DNA from: Glandiceps talaboti
Taxonomy: Eukaryota; Hemichordata; Enteropneusta; Spengelidae
Reading direction: 5' to 3'
DNA: 64,000 nt
Assembly: GCF_964340395.1 (NCBI RefSeq)
Contig: NC_135553.1
Coordinates: 10,370,501-10,434,500, forward strand
How positions within the stretch are numbered: position 1 is the first letter of the stretch; each line of letters begins with the position of its first letter. Of this stretch, positions 14,401 through 27,100 are shown piece after piece. Both the position numbers and the translations under genes were made by a program. The notes beneath the pieces are model-generated. The model saw only the letters and a program-made list of their open reading frames with translations. It ran no database searches and had not been told where the DNA came from.

Positions 14401-17400
14401 CTACACTAAAAGTGCAGGAAGTGAATAAGTCCTTAAAAGGCAAAGAGCGATTTAGATCATTTTCAAAACATTGTATATATATCAGCCATGTTTTTGTTAA
14501 GTACGTCCCTGTAGACAAAGCAAGTGAGACTAAACTAGAAGGCATCTAAGAATGTAGATTATGAACTAGAAGGCATCTAAGAATGTAGATTATGAACTAG
14601 AAGGCATCTAAGAGGGTAGATTATGATAGACAAGTTAACATTATAAAGGTAATGGATGTGATTTCCAGACTTTGTAATACGAGGCCCTGGGAGATTAATA
14701 CTATAATAGATTCTCATCAGGTCATCAATTTTTTATTGGTGTATACCTTTTTGTTCACTACAGGGAATAGATTGCACCCATCAGGCTATGCATACCAATT
14801 TTGTCAACAACAAAACTCCCACACATGAGTTCAACCAAGTTCATTCAATAATATAAACCATAAGCCTTACAAATTGACATATAAACTACATTTAATTCAC
14901 AAAACCTGAAACAAAACATTTGTCTAAACTCAGCAAAATCTTACTAAACACTGCTACATTTTATTGCCTGGCATCACAAAAACCTTACCGAACAGTGTTA
15001 CTTTTTATCTGTAGTAAATAAGTGATTAAATAAGATTAGTTAGTAAGGTTTTTATCAAGCTAGTTGTCATTTTCTTTTAGGTTTTGTGATTTTGATTTGT
15101 AAATAAATGGTACACAATGTAGATTCAAACTTTACCTCAGAAACTTAGCCATGAACAGCATATAAAAGTAAGGAAATGGATAGTCATGATATTTCAGACA
15201 CCACCATCATGTTGTTATGTGTCAAAAAGGAGAAGGAATCCTGTCTTCAAATGCCAATATACCCCTATATTTCGTAATGTAGTGTTAGTCGTAAAGGTTG
15301 TACTACTAATTCCTATTCACACAAGTGAATGCGAGTGAGGCTTCTCAGTCATGGGGCACATATGTAAATACAGACCTGGCTAGTCTAGTAACTACACGCT
15401 ACGATGACCTCCACCATATAGTCAAATGGATTTCTCTAGCACAGGATTCCATTCTTACCACTGACAGAGCTGGTTTAATGCTCTTGAAGTGTGATTCGAT
15501 ATAAATGCAAAGACATTATCATGTCCTCACATGACTTACATTCAAAGTGGAGGTTGAGTTTGTAGTAAACTGATTGAAGTAACCATTTACGACCGCCTGT
15601 CAGTTTGGGATGGATTACTACTGACAAGCACTGTTCACCCTTTCCCCAGCAGGAGACTTAGCTAGATTTCTCTAGAATTTGTCCATTTGACTAGATGTGG
15701 AGAGAGAGATCATAGAATACAAGTATACATGCATAGCGACTAGATAATAACTGGCTGAAATTGGTGTATAATGAAAGTATTAAAATGACATGATATACCT
15801 CAATCTAGAGTCATCAGACAAAAAAACCGAAGTATTTCCCATTGTGAATTGAATTCAGACTTCATTCTATGAGGAGTGGAGTCAAACACATTAAGTGATT
15901 AACTGGGCACTTTTATGTGATGAGACACGCTGCTAACATTTCCTGTGTCTTCTTTCAGGATATTATTCACCTCAAGAAAGGCTGGTTAATCAAGCAAGAG
16001 AATCAAAAGGTAAGTTTTGAAGTGTCATTGCAAGGAAAGTCAAGGAAATTGGATTACAAGGTAATTTAGGGAAAGTGCTAACATTGAATAATTTAGTCCC
16101 TGTAAATTATATATAGTTGAAGCCAGGGATATCCTTTTGTGATGAAAGATCTCAGTTAAAGTTTTTGTGATCATGGTAAAGCTAAGAATGTCGGTTAGTG
16201 ACAGCTCTCTCACTGTAGGTTTTTGTGATCATGTATGGAGTGAGCTTGGAATGTTGGATAGTGAGTGATCACCCTTGGTTTTTGTGATCCTGGTAAAGCT
16301 AAGATGCTGCCAGATGGTGATTGATCTCACACTCAAGGTTTTCCGTAATCACAGGGTCATTAGCAATAGTTGTCATCAAGCATTCTTGGTGAGACACTTA
16401 AATGTTGAGCCAGCAACACATCTATACCCATCAATTACTGTATATTGTGTATATTTTAATCATATAAGGTGTCATCTACCTGATGTAAGTCGTATCGGAC
16501 ATGTTTACTCACCTTAAACATGAATAATGATTTTTAGTGTATGTATGTATGTATGTATGTATGTATGTATGTATGTATGTATGTATGTATGTATGTATGT
16601 ATGTATGTATGTATGTATGTATGTATGTATGTATGTATGTATGTATGTATGTATGTATGTATGTATGTATGTATGTATGTATGTATGTATGTATGTATGT
16701 ATGTATGTATGTATGTATGTATGTATGTATGTATGTATGTATGTATGTATGTATGTATGTATGTATGTATGTATGTATGTATGTATGTATGTATGGTATA
16801 TATATGTATGGTATATATGTGTTCTCAGGAGTAGTGTGATTCATGCTAAGTAATAGGTAATCTTCTAGTACCTACCTTTCTTGACTTTCAGCAGAAAATA
16901 TCAAACTCGCAGGAAACAATTTTTTTTTTGGTGTATTTCTTAGGTTGAAATATTCACATTCAGTGCAATTTCCAGTTAAACTTGTGACCAATAGCATCTT
17001 CTTCGTGACAAGTACCATAGTGTGTAAAGAAATAACAGAATAAAGACATTTGGTTGTTTGCTTTTTAAATTTACATGTGCAAATGTTTTGTTTTCACCTT
17101 CTAGGACTGGTCCAAGTATTGGTTTGTGCTATCAGATAATACCTTGAAGTATTACCAGGATTCCAAGGCAGAAGAGGTTAGAGTCAAGTTACAAGTCTTT
17201 TCTAACTCATTTGGAACTTACATGTAGTGTTTCTTTCTTTCCTTGCAAAGTTAGGAATTTTAAACCAAACAACAATTTCAAGTCAGGAGATTTTTGAAAG
17301 GAGACCCCGAGCTGTACATCTAAAAGAAATGTTTGCAAGGATGTGTGTTCAGATTGTAAACGTTCAACAGTAATATGCTAAATGTGCCAGGCTTGCACAT

Positions 17401-18050
17401 GACAGGAGGGTGTTGAGATCTGAACTGTCAAGCCCTCTGGAGACAGCACCAAAACTTGAACTGTATTGTGTTTGTGCAACTGTATATTAGTGCAAATTGT
17501 TGGTTGTTTTGGTTTTTATATACAGTCACATGTTGCAACAGTTTATGTACATTTATCATGTTTTATGTTAGTTTGTACTTTCCAGGCTTTTAGCTACAAC
17601 TTACTATGTGTTATTTATTGACAGGCTGAAACGGAAGAAGGCTGCATAAACTTGTCTACGTGCAAGGATGTAATGGAGAAGAATGTTGATAGAAATTATG
17701 GCTTCCACATTGAGGTAAGAAGTGGCAGAGGAAAGTTTGCAGGATACTTCCTCAACTCCCTAGGGACCACACAATCCATTGTAACCCCTATAAGCACATA
17801 CAATTGTAATCTTCACATAGAGCAACACCAGTCCTACCAGTTCCCCTTTTTACAGCCAGGTTAACTGGGACACAATCACAATTTTAAATCTTACCCAAGA
17901 ACTTCGCTATTACAGAAGCAAATGGTAGTGGCAAGGCCCAAACTGGGAAATTTGTAGATTCCGAGCCAGTCACACTAATCATTTGACCATCCAGACTCCA
18001 TGAAAAGAAAACAGTCCCGCAATAGTTTAGATGCACACACACACGCGCAC

Positions 18051-18141
<91 letters not shown>

Positions 18142-21100
18142 GGATGTAGGAAGTGAGACCCTTACAGAGAAAGAAAATGTTAATCCATATTGAGTGGAAG
18201 GACCGAAAATAATTTGTCATATAGCATGTCAAAACAAAACTCATACCTACTCCAGTTGCATCTTCATTTTTGATACCATACATATTTTAGGTGTAAAATG
18301 TATATTGTGTGTTCACTTTGCCCACATATGTGGCAACATTAAGCCATATCTAAGGGAAAGTTCCATCTAAGGCAGTTATCTTTTCACAAAAATGAATAAG
18401 GTTTACTTTTTTCTTTTACAGACCATTGACAATGACATCATTGTCTTGGCAGCAATGACTAATGGTATACGAAATAACTGGATACAGGCTATCAGAAAAG
18501 CTGTAGCTGCACTACCTCCTCCACAGGAGCCGTCGTCTTCCCCTGTGAACAATAAGGATATAGAGGACATTGACAGCCCTGATCCCCACTCCAGGGAGAA
18601 AGAAGAGATTTCCAGAAAGGAGTCTGAAGAGGAAAAACCCTTTCATGTTGGCTCTGAACCCAAGTTTTGTTCCAAAGAAGTAAAGGAGAACTTTGAAGGG
18701 AAAGTTTCTCCAGTGCCTTCCAGGAAATTCCTTCCTGACGTTGACTATATGCTTGGAAATAAGCCAACTAGTGATGTTACACATTCCACACCTGCCAAAA
18801 AACTTGCCGGCGGCGGAGGTCAAAAATACAGGGGTAGTCCCATCAAGTTTGAAAGCAATCCTGTATATTTAACCAGACTTGAAGCAATAAGGAGTCCCTC
18901 AAGTAACCGGATTTCACCAACAGATCATTCTTCCAGGGCACTTAGTCCTAACTTGGATAAGTCAAGTGATACTAGAAAAGACGAGAGACAAAGATTTCCA
19001 CAAACTCGGGTTTCCATGGAGACTGAATCAGCCGAGGATGAGGATGAGGATGAGGACAGTGAAACAGACGAGGAAGAGGAAAGTGGAGATAGTGCTCATG
19101 AACGGGAAGCAGATACCATGGAAATTATTGAGCCGAAAGTTGAAACAGTACAGGAAAAATTTCCATCGCCAGAGAAAGTAGTTCTGGACACATCCGGGAA
19201 AGACAGTGAGGCACATAGCAATAGGACTAGTGTGTCTGAAAGTAGTGAATCTGAGTTTGAAACAGAGACACTCCCTGTGCATAAGTCTACAGAGAAAACT
19301 TTGGATTTACTGCGCCACACAAGTAATGACAACACTGGTAACATCACATCTAGTTCTGGTGAAGCAGTACTTGTGGATCTACTTGAAGCAGAGGTAAGAA
19401 ACATGGTTGTTTTGATCCCTAAGTTATTATCACTGATAACAAATAACTCGCATCAAAGTTTGTCGAAACGCTAACTTTAGTTGATATGATTTTCATTCCT
19501 AAATAAATAGGTGATTGCACAGATTGGAAAAGTCGTGTAGTGTCGGAAGCTTAACATTGATAGCAAAGATCTCTTGATCATTGAACCAGATTAAAATGCT
19601 AAAAACAATGTACTTTTTTTTCTACCATATAAACGTTCATTCAACATGAAATAAAAGATTATCATCCAACCCTTAAGTGAAATGATAGATTTTCATTTTG
19701 GTATGACATATCAAGATTTCCAAAAAAGAAAGGTCGTCTTAGATAAGTGAATCTTATACCAGCGACAATATGAACAATTGTGTTGACAAGATACAAGTCG
19801 TTTTCAGTGACACTTTGGATTAGTTTCCAAAATTTGATGTTCTCCTATCTTACTATGTGGTAGCTCACAAGAAATCCCAGTTTTTATCATTTTGACTCAA
19901 CAACAGAGGACACACTGATCTTGAAGCAAAATTAGCAATCACTTTACAAAGCATGTGCTACACAGATATCTTAGCAAGTACTTTGAATGACCACTTATAT
20001 TTGTCAACGTGAGGTACTCTTTCTTTCTGTGAATTAGGTGGAATCATTGAAAGCTCAGTTGGAGAAGACTCAACAAGATCTGGTGGAAGCGCATCAACAG
20101 AATATCGAGTTGAAGACTCAGATGACAACCGTCCGAAGAGATCACAGAGAATCCATTAGCGAAATTGAGGATGACCAAAACAAATATCTTGTACAGGTAT
20201 GTGTAAAAAATGAGTCTTGTACAGGTATGTGTAAAAAATGAATCTTGTACAGGTATGTGTAAAAAATGAATCTTGTACAGGTATGTGTAAAAAGTGGATC
20301 TTGTACAGGTATGTGTAAAAAGTGAATCTTGTACAGGTATGTGTAAAAAATGAATCTTGTACAGGTATGTGTAAATAATGAATCTTGTACAGGTATGTAT
20401 AAAAAATTAATCTTGTACAGGTACAGTACAGTTTTCGCCTAAGCTGTCGCATTTTTCGCGTTCGCTTCGCTTCGCCTTCGCAGTCGCATCGCCTCATTAT
20501 CGCTTCAATCAATTCGCTTCGTAACTTGGAATCGCTTCATGACGGCATTCGCATCGCAGTCATTTCGCTTCGCTTTCGCTTCATGTTCGCATCGCATCAA
20601 AAAACAATGAAGGTCGCTTCACGTCAAACAACAATGAAGGTGAAGCGATACTGTGAAAGGTGTGACAGTATTTGCATATCTGTTTTCACTGCTGTACGTC
20701 GTGAATTCTGTCTGTTACGCACATTACAAACCTAAAACTCAAAATTCTGAGATAGGTTCTATGCATGGATTTATTAGGGGGTGGTGCGTTATATTGTCCC
20801 CAATTACCAAATCGTCCCCGCTAGGGTTGGTCGGCCGGTGCCGTGAACACGGCCACAACTGTACTGTCACAACAATTAAATGGAATGACCAGTCAAATCG
20901 ATTTTACAAACGGGACGATCCCTTTGTACAAACCACTAACATACACATGTTAACAAATGTAGAAAAAGCAATTGCACAGTGGTGAGCAAAAATAAAGTGG
21001 TGATAAACACAAGTCCTCTTTGCAGAAAACCCGGTACACTACGATGTCCTACGTTCCTCATAGGTCACGAACACCGCAATATATAATGGGCGAATAATAT

Positions 21101-24100
21101 AGTGAAACGTCCAACAGTATGTAGCGAAACGCCAAACTACGTACCAAATTGACAACTTATCGAAACGACCGTAATGCTGTCATCTGTATAAGTTGCAATG
21201 CGACGTTAAATTGCTTGCTAATTTGACTAATTTGTAACCATTCACTCGATCCGAGACAATAACTCACGTAACCCCACCTAGTACCTGCACACGGACGACC
21301 AGTGTCGCCGGCTAAAGTAGCGAGATCCGTTCACGTCTGAGCAGCAGACCTAATTTGTTTTAGAAATCACGGCAAGGCGAAAATTCGAGCAAATATTGTA
21401 TATGTTACAGCAGTCGATAAAGCCATGGAGGTAAAACAGACGTGGTCGGCAGTTGAATAGATCATCGGACAAAAACAATGAAACTGCGTGTTGGAGATTA
21501 TGAAATAAAAGCCCGGGAATTTCTCTGAAAACTGCACGAGAAATATCGACAGATTAGTTTTATTTTTATTTTGTAAAATAATCAATCGTATAATATTTTA
21601 TTGTCATTCTTTCAAAACTCCAAAACATCGCCAAGCTATTGTCGGAACTCTGGGCATGTACTTTGTGTAGCAACTTATAATAAATCGCAGTTGTTGTTCA
21701 TGTTCCGGAGGAGACATTCACGTAGGACGGTAGGATGGTCTCCAAAACCACGTTCTAACAAAACTAGGCCGATCGGAATTTAAAACTAAACCCATCGATG
21801 GATTGCTGAAAACGAGAACTCCAAACAGTCATCGTATCAATCGTAATTGCGCAATTTGCAATGATGCGAAAGTTGAAATCTCCCTGTACACTGAGCTGAT
21901 CAATGTTTATGATATGCCATGACATCATGCATGTCCCGCTTCGAATACGTCACTATTTTTCCCATATAAGGGTAGTACAATGCAAATTTCAGATACATAA
22001 ATAGGTCATGAATGACAGCGCTGACTTCAGCTGGAGAATGACGATTATGAACACGGAAGTGTTCCACGCTCCCACCACGTAATTTTACCGAATAAACGTT
22101 GATTTTTATGGTAACCACATATTGAAAAATGATATAAAATAACATCAGGTTGTTTGAGGCCCACCCGAGTGGAAAATCGCTCTCGTGGATTTTAATTTGC
22201 GCGAGCGGTAGGCGAGCGGAGCGATCGCTCGCCTCAAAAGGCATGCCCTGATTTATTAACGCAAATTTAACCAAAAGGGTTATCGTGCCGTAGACAGAAA
22301 AGTAAAGTACAACCCCGCATAATTTTAGTAGCCGTAATGATCTATACTTTTCGTTTCAAATCCTTTATCATGCAAATATGTGGGTATAATAGCGCATGTT
22401 CCACACAATGCGATTCAGAAACAAAGTTGACGCGATGCGAATGGGGTGCGATGCGAATGCGAACTCAACGCGAAAAGGAAGCGAAGTGAAAGCGATGTTT
22501 AATTGAAGCGAACTCCCGTAAACTTGAGATTGAGGCGAAGCGAAGGCGAAGGCGAAGCTGAAGCGATGCGAACGCGAATTGAGGCGAGAGCTTAGGCGAA
22601 AACTGTACTGTATGTGTAAAAAATTAATCTTGTACAGGTATGTGTAAAAAATGAATCTTGTACAGGTATGTGTAAAAAGTGGATCTTGTACAGGTATGTG
22701 TAAAAAGTGGATCTTGTACAGGTATGTGTAAAAAATGAATCTTGTACAGGTATGTGTAAAAAGTGGATCTTGTACAGGTATGTGTAAAAAATGAATCTTG
22801 TACAGGTATGTGTAAAAAGTGGATCTTGTACAGGTATGTGTAAAAAGTGGATCTTGTACAGGTATGTGTAAAAAATGAATCTTGTACAGGTATGTGTAAA
22901 TAATGAATCTTGTACAGGTATGTGTAAATAATGAATCTAAAACTAAGAAACTACTTAGAAATTAATCATACATTGTATAAGATTATGGATTGTGTATAAA
23001 AATTGCATTTGGTGAGAGATTCAAAATTATATATTTTATCATAATATTCGGTAACAATTAATTTAACAAACATAATAACGTAAACCTGGAAATTTTTATA
23101 TCAGACTTATTTTCGCTAATTACACTGGAAAACAAAACCACAAAACTAAGTAGTGACTAAAATGCCTTCTTGTTGTACTAGTCCAGTTGCCAGATGGCAT
23201 TTTTTAACATAACCGTGCATTGTGTTAGAGGGAAGGTTTTATGCTTGATATTTGTTCTCCAGGGTGTCCTGAACAAGAATCCGCCGGGTGCCACCCTGGC
23301 ACCCTTGAGCATTTTTTTTAATTTGCATAAATTAAAACATGATAAATTTATGACGATTTGGCCATTTGGTATTAAATCTATACAACATTACCATGTATGA
23401 ATGGTCAATATTTGTGAAAACAACTTCTTTTTAATGGTGAAATACAATGTAAATAGTAATTAGATAATTATCAACTTCCAAAGATAAAAAATAATCATAT
23501 AATTTGCAAATTTGCATAAATCGCAAATGGGTATTTTGGATGATCATCATAAGTTTTCAATATACTTGAATTGCAATACATGGATATATTGAGATAACAA
23601 CTACCTTTTAATGACACAATTCAGTGTAAGTAATAATTAGATAATTAGCAAATTCCAAAGATAAAAAAAATAAGCTGATTTGCATAATTTGCATAATCGT
23701 GAATGGGTATTTTGTGTGATCTTTGTCATTTTCACTATACTTGAAATGCAATACCTGGATATATTGTAAAACCAACTACCAGTACTTTTTAATGATGCGA
23801 TACAGTGTAAGTACTAATTAGATAATAAGCAACCTCCATATATAAAAACAATCTAATTTGAATAATTTGCATAAATCTTAAATGGGTATTTTGTGTGATC
23901 TTCGTCGTCTTTCAAATATACTTGAAATGCAATACTAGTATTCACCACTTGTTGCATCATTCATAAACCTGAGATGAAATGTAAAATTAACTGAATGTTT
24001 AGTGTAAAGATGTGACATGACTGTTCATATAATGTTGGGACTCAAATCTGCATCGATGATCGCAACAAATATGTGATAAACTTCTAGATATAGTTTGAAT

Positions 24101-27100
24101 ACATGTTGCAGAAGCCCCAAGTGACTTGTATACTGCAGATTCTCAGTACAGTAATAATTGTTTTGGATATTTCGTCAGATAAATCATGTGTCTATGAGAA
24201 GTGTGGATTCACAAGTAGACAGTGCATTTGAAGAATTTGTTACTGAGATTGAAAGTAACCCCCCATTCATATTTAGAATTACAATGAACTGCGTGAATAT
24301 TTTCTCAGCCACATCAGTGACAATAAGGTAGACTCAATACATGTATAAGAGGGAGGTAATAGGGAAATTGGAGTAGGTGGGTAACCTTTTACAAATCAGT
24401 TCTCAAGAACGACCATATTTTAAAATGGGATTAGGGGAGGGTTACATTTTACTTTAACTCATTTCAATGCCTAATGTTGCAATATTTTGTGATTTTGGAA
24501 CTGAATCCTCCACATCGGTTACCAAGGGATAATTAATGTTGTTGAGTGGAGATGTTGACCCTCGTCTCGACAATGCCGAGAGTGTACATGCCCATCTACT
24601 CAGTGGGATTTTTGGCCCTCAGCTCAGCCAATTAGATCCAAACACATGTACTGAGTATTGCAGTTCCTTCACACAAAACCCTTGTGTGTTGGTAGTTGGA
24701 AATAACCAATCTCTTTTAAACTGTCAATATAGTTGCAGCAATGGGATTATGTCCTTCCCACTGAGTCTGGGACTTTTTTAATTTCTGTTTTCATGTCAGA
24801 CAGCATTTTAACCCATGTTTTAAAATATCTAATTGAGGTGGGTCATGTTTTAGAGAAAGAGGATTGGGGAAGGACAACTAACATGATAGAATCGTTGGAG
24901 GGTCACATAAATACGAAAGAGACCGAGGATGATCACCCTACCCTAATCCTTATAATTACTGAAGGTCCTCATTTTAAAGTCTTTTAAAGATGAGCTCCTG
25001 GTAAAGAGAATCAAAATCTCTTGCTAAAAAAAACATCTTGAGTACATGTGCCATGATATGACATAGATCAGTTTGTTGATTCTCCCACCTAAAGTGTGCA
25101 GCCAACTGGCACACTTGTAGTTTTCATTAATTATATATTGTTTAAGACGAAAAATGAAAAATAATGAGTAATTTGCTTACATTACACATTATACTTGCAG
25201 CATATCATTGATTCATTAAATCTGAATCATAAACTTTTGTTATGGTAATAAGTTGAAATCATAATTTATTGGGCATTGATCTTTGGATGGATTGGATACA
25301 TTGCAGTATACCGCTACATAAATATGTTTACCACAGGTGATTCAATACTGTGCAGAATGTGTGATTTTATGATTAAGTCGTTATATCTTACAAAACAATT
25401 ACAAAAAATGTTTCAGTTGCAGCGAAGAGTTAAATCGGGCATATATAAACTACAAAAGAAAATACTGAAAAATGTAGAGAAAAACTCTGGGTACCCTATC
25501 TCCTGCCTTGTCCCTAGAGACATTGCAGAACAGTCCTAACTGTTCTTACAATGAAGCTTGGTTTATCATTATCAGATATGCAATTTATGCAAATTATGCA
25601 AATTAAGGTGTTATTTTAAGAATTATTAATTCTTTTATTTCCAAACTTATCTTTATTCCTTTATTTCATACCTTTAAAATAATTACTCAAGTTTATGATT
25701 CAGATTTAGTTAAACAATAATCAATACTGCCTGGTACTGATATGCTGCAAGTATAATTTGTTTGTAATTTAATTTAAGCAAACTACTCATTATTTTACTT
25801 TATTGTTTTTTATTTTCAGCATACCTTATTTCTTGCTTAATTCCTTCCAACCATTTATCATAGTTAAATGATTCAGATTTCGTGAATCTATCACAAATAT
25901 TGCCCGATATTAAATATTAGCTTCAAAATGTTCTTATTCTGTGCAATTTATGCAAATTATGCTAATTACCAATTTTTTAAAATTGATTTCTTTAATTTTT
26001 TTAGCCCAGTACTATTTTACAACTTTAAGGTAAAGATGTGTGCAATATAAAACTCATTTATACATGATGATATTGTATATATGTGCTACTAGATGGCCAA
26101 AATTGACATAAATCAGCCATTTTTTAATTTATGCAAATTAAAAAAATTGCTCAACTCTGCCAGGGTGGCACCCGCCAGATTCTTGTTCAGGACACCCTGG
26201 AGAACAAATATCAAGCATAAAACCTTCCCTCTAAGACAATGCATGGTAGGGTGGCCTGGCAACTGGACTATACATGAACACAATGTACCAGTCTGATAAT
26301 TAGTCTTTGAGAACTAGCTGAAGACTGTAAACGCACACAGTTTTGTAGTAGTGAAAATATCAAGGATTACAGTATGAAAATTTTTCCAGATTTCTTATTT
26401 TCTGTTTACTTGAGTTCCCAAACCTTAATAAAAACAATGAGTCCCATTTTTCCGGTTAATAGGGAACTTGCAAACCCACCATGTTGAATGTTGCATCATG
26501 GGAAATGTGATAATAGATAATAAACAATCAATTAGTATTGTAAACAATGTTGATACATTGTTTGTAACCACAAATAATCAATTCATAGTTACACTGACCA
26601 ATGTGGGAGGTTAATTTTATCAGTAGCTCCAGATTAGGTATTACGATAACCACATATACTCCCATAGTCATTTGCATCTGAGCATGTTCTGTTTGGATTT
26701 CAAGTTCCCTATTGCAAAATTGTTAAATTTTGATTGTTTTTATTTATTTTTTATCATCAGATTGAAGACATGAATACACAACAAGATCACATCACTCAAC
26801 GTAATCATCGACTCCAATCGGAATTGAAAGAAAGCAAAACCTACACAGAAATCACCAAACAACAGCTTCAACAGTTGAAGAACAAACTGAGTAATGCCAA
26901 TGACACTATCTTTAGGCAGGAGAATGAAATTGAACAACTCAAGACAAAGCTAGAGATCGCAGTCTCAGAGCTGTCAGAAAGTGATACCACGTTGCAGAAA
27001 CTTAGAGGCGATCTCAGGACTGAGAAGGACAAATCTGAAAATGCTCTTGACCTGTTTAGCGAAAAGAACGAAAAACTTGAATGTCAAATTTTGGAACTGA

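Larger units (their letters stand above)
13222..15958. other. 2.7-kb MPRIP intron
   Basis: No exon seen. Contains a 31-bp tandem repeat (14533-14625) and a dispersed ~90-bp repeat (14171-14261) that has a second copy at 52426-52513. The remainder is AT-rich and unremarkable. Confidence 0.6.
16010..17104. other. MPRIP intron with two repeat tracts
   Basis: Holds a 58-60-bp tandem repeat (16161-16360) and the ATGT microsatellite (16538-16795); no exon is seen between. Confidence 0.65.

Noticed and set aside
16509-16853. Repetitive Met-Tyr-Val-Cys and Thr-Tyr-Ile-His ORFs
   Set aside because: Pure translation of the ATGT microsatellite; the same holds at 47184-47622, 17884-18283 (AC tract), 48731-49068 and 61189-61440.
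17930-18003. A functional tRNA gene on the minus strand
   Set aside because: A box acceptable but B box degenerate and no cloverleaf acceptor stem; fits a SINE head better.
20156-20512. Minus-strand ORF with a repeated Thr-Arg-Phe-Tyr-Thr-Tyr-Leu-Tyr-Lys pattern
   Set aside because: It reads the 28-bp splice-donor array backwards and runs into transposon end sequence.
20190-22935. CRISPR-like regularity of the 28-bp repeats
   Set aside because: The units are directly contiguous without spacers and the context is a eukaryotic intron.
24536-24987. Possible protein inside the 3.1-kb element
   Set aside because: Two short overlapping ORFs without recognisable domain or DDE residues; the element appears non-autonomous.
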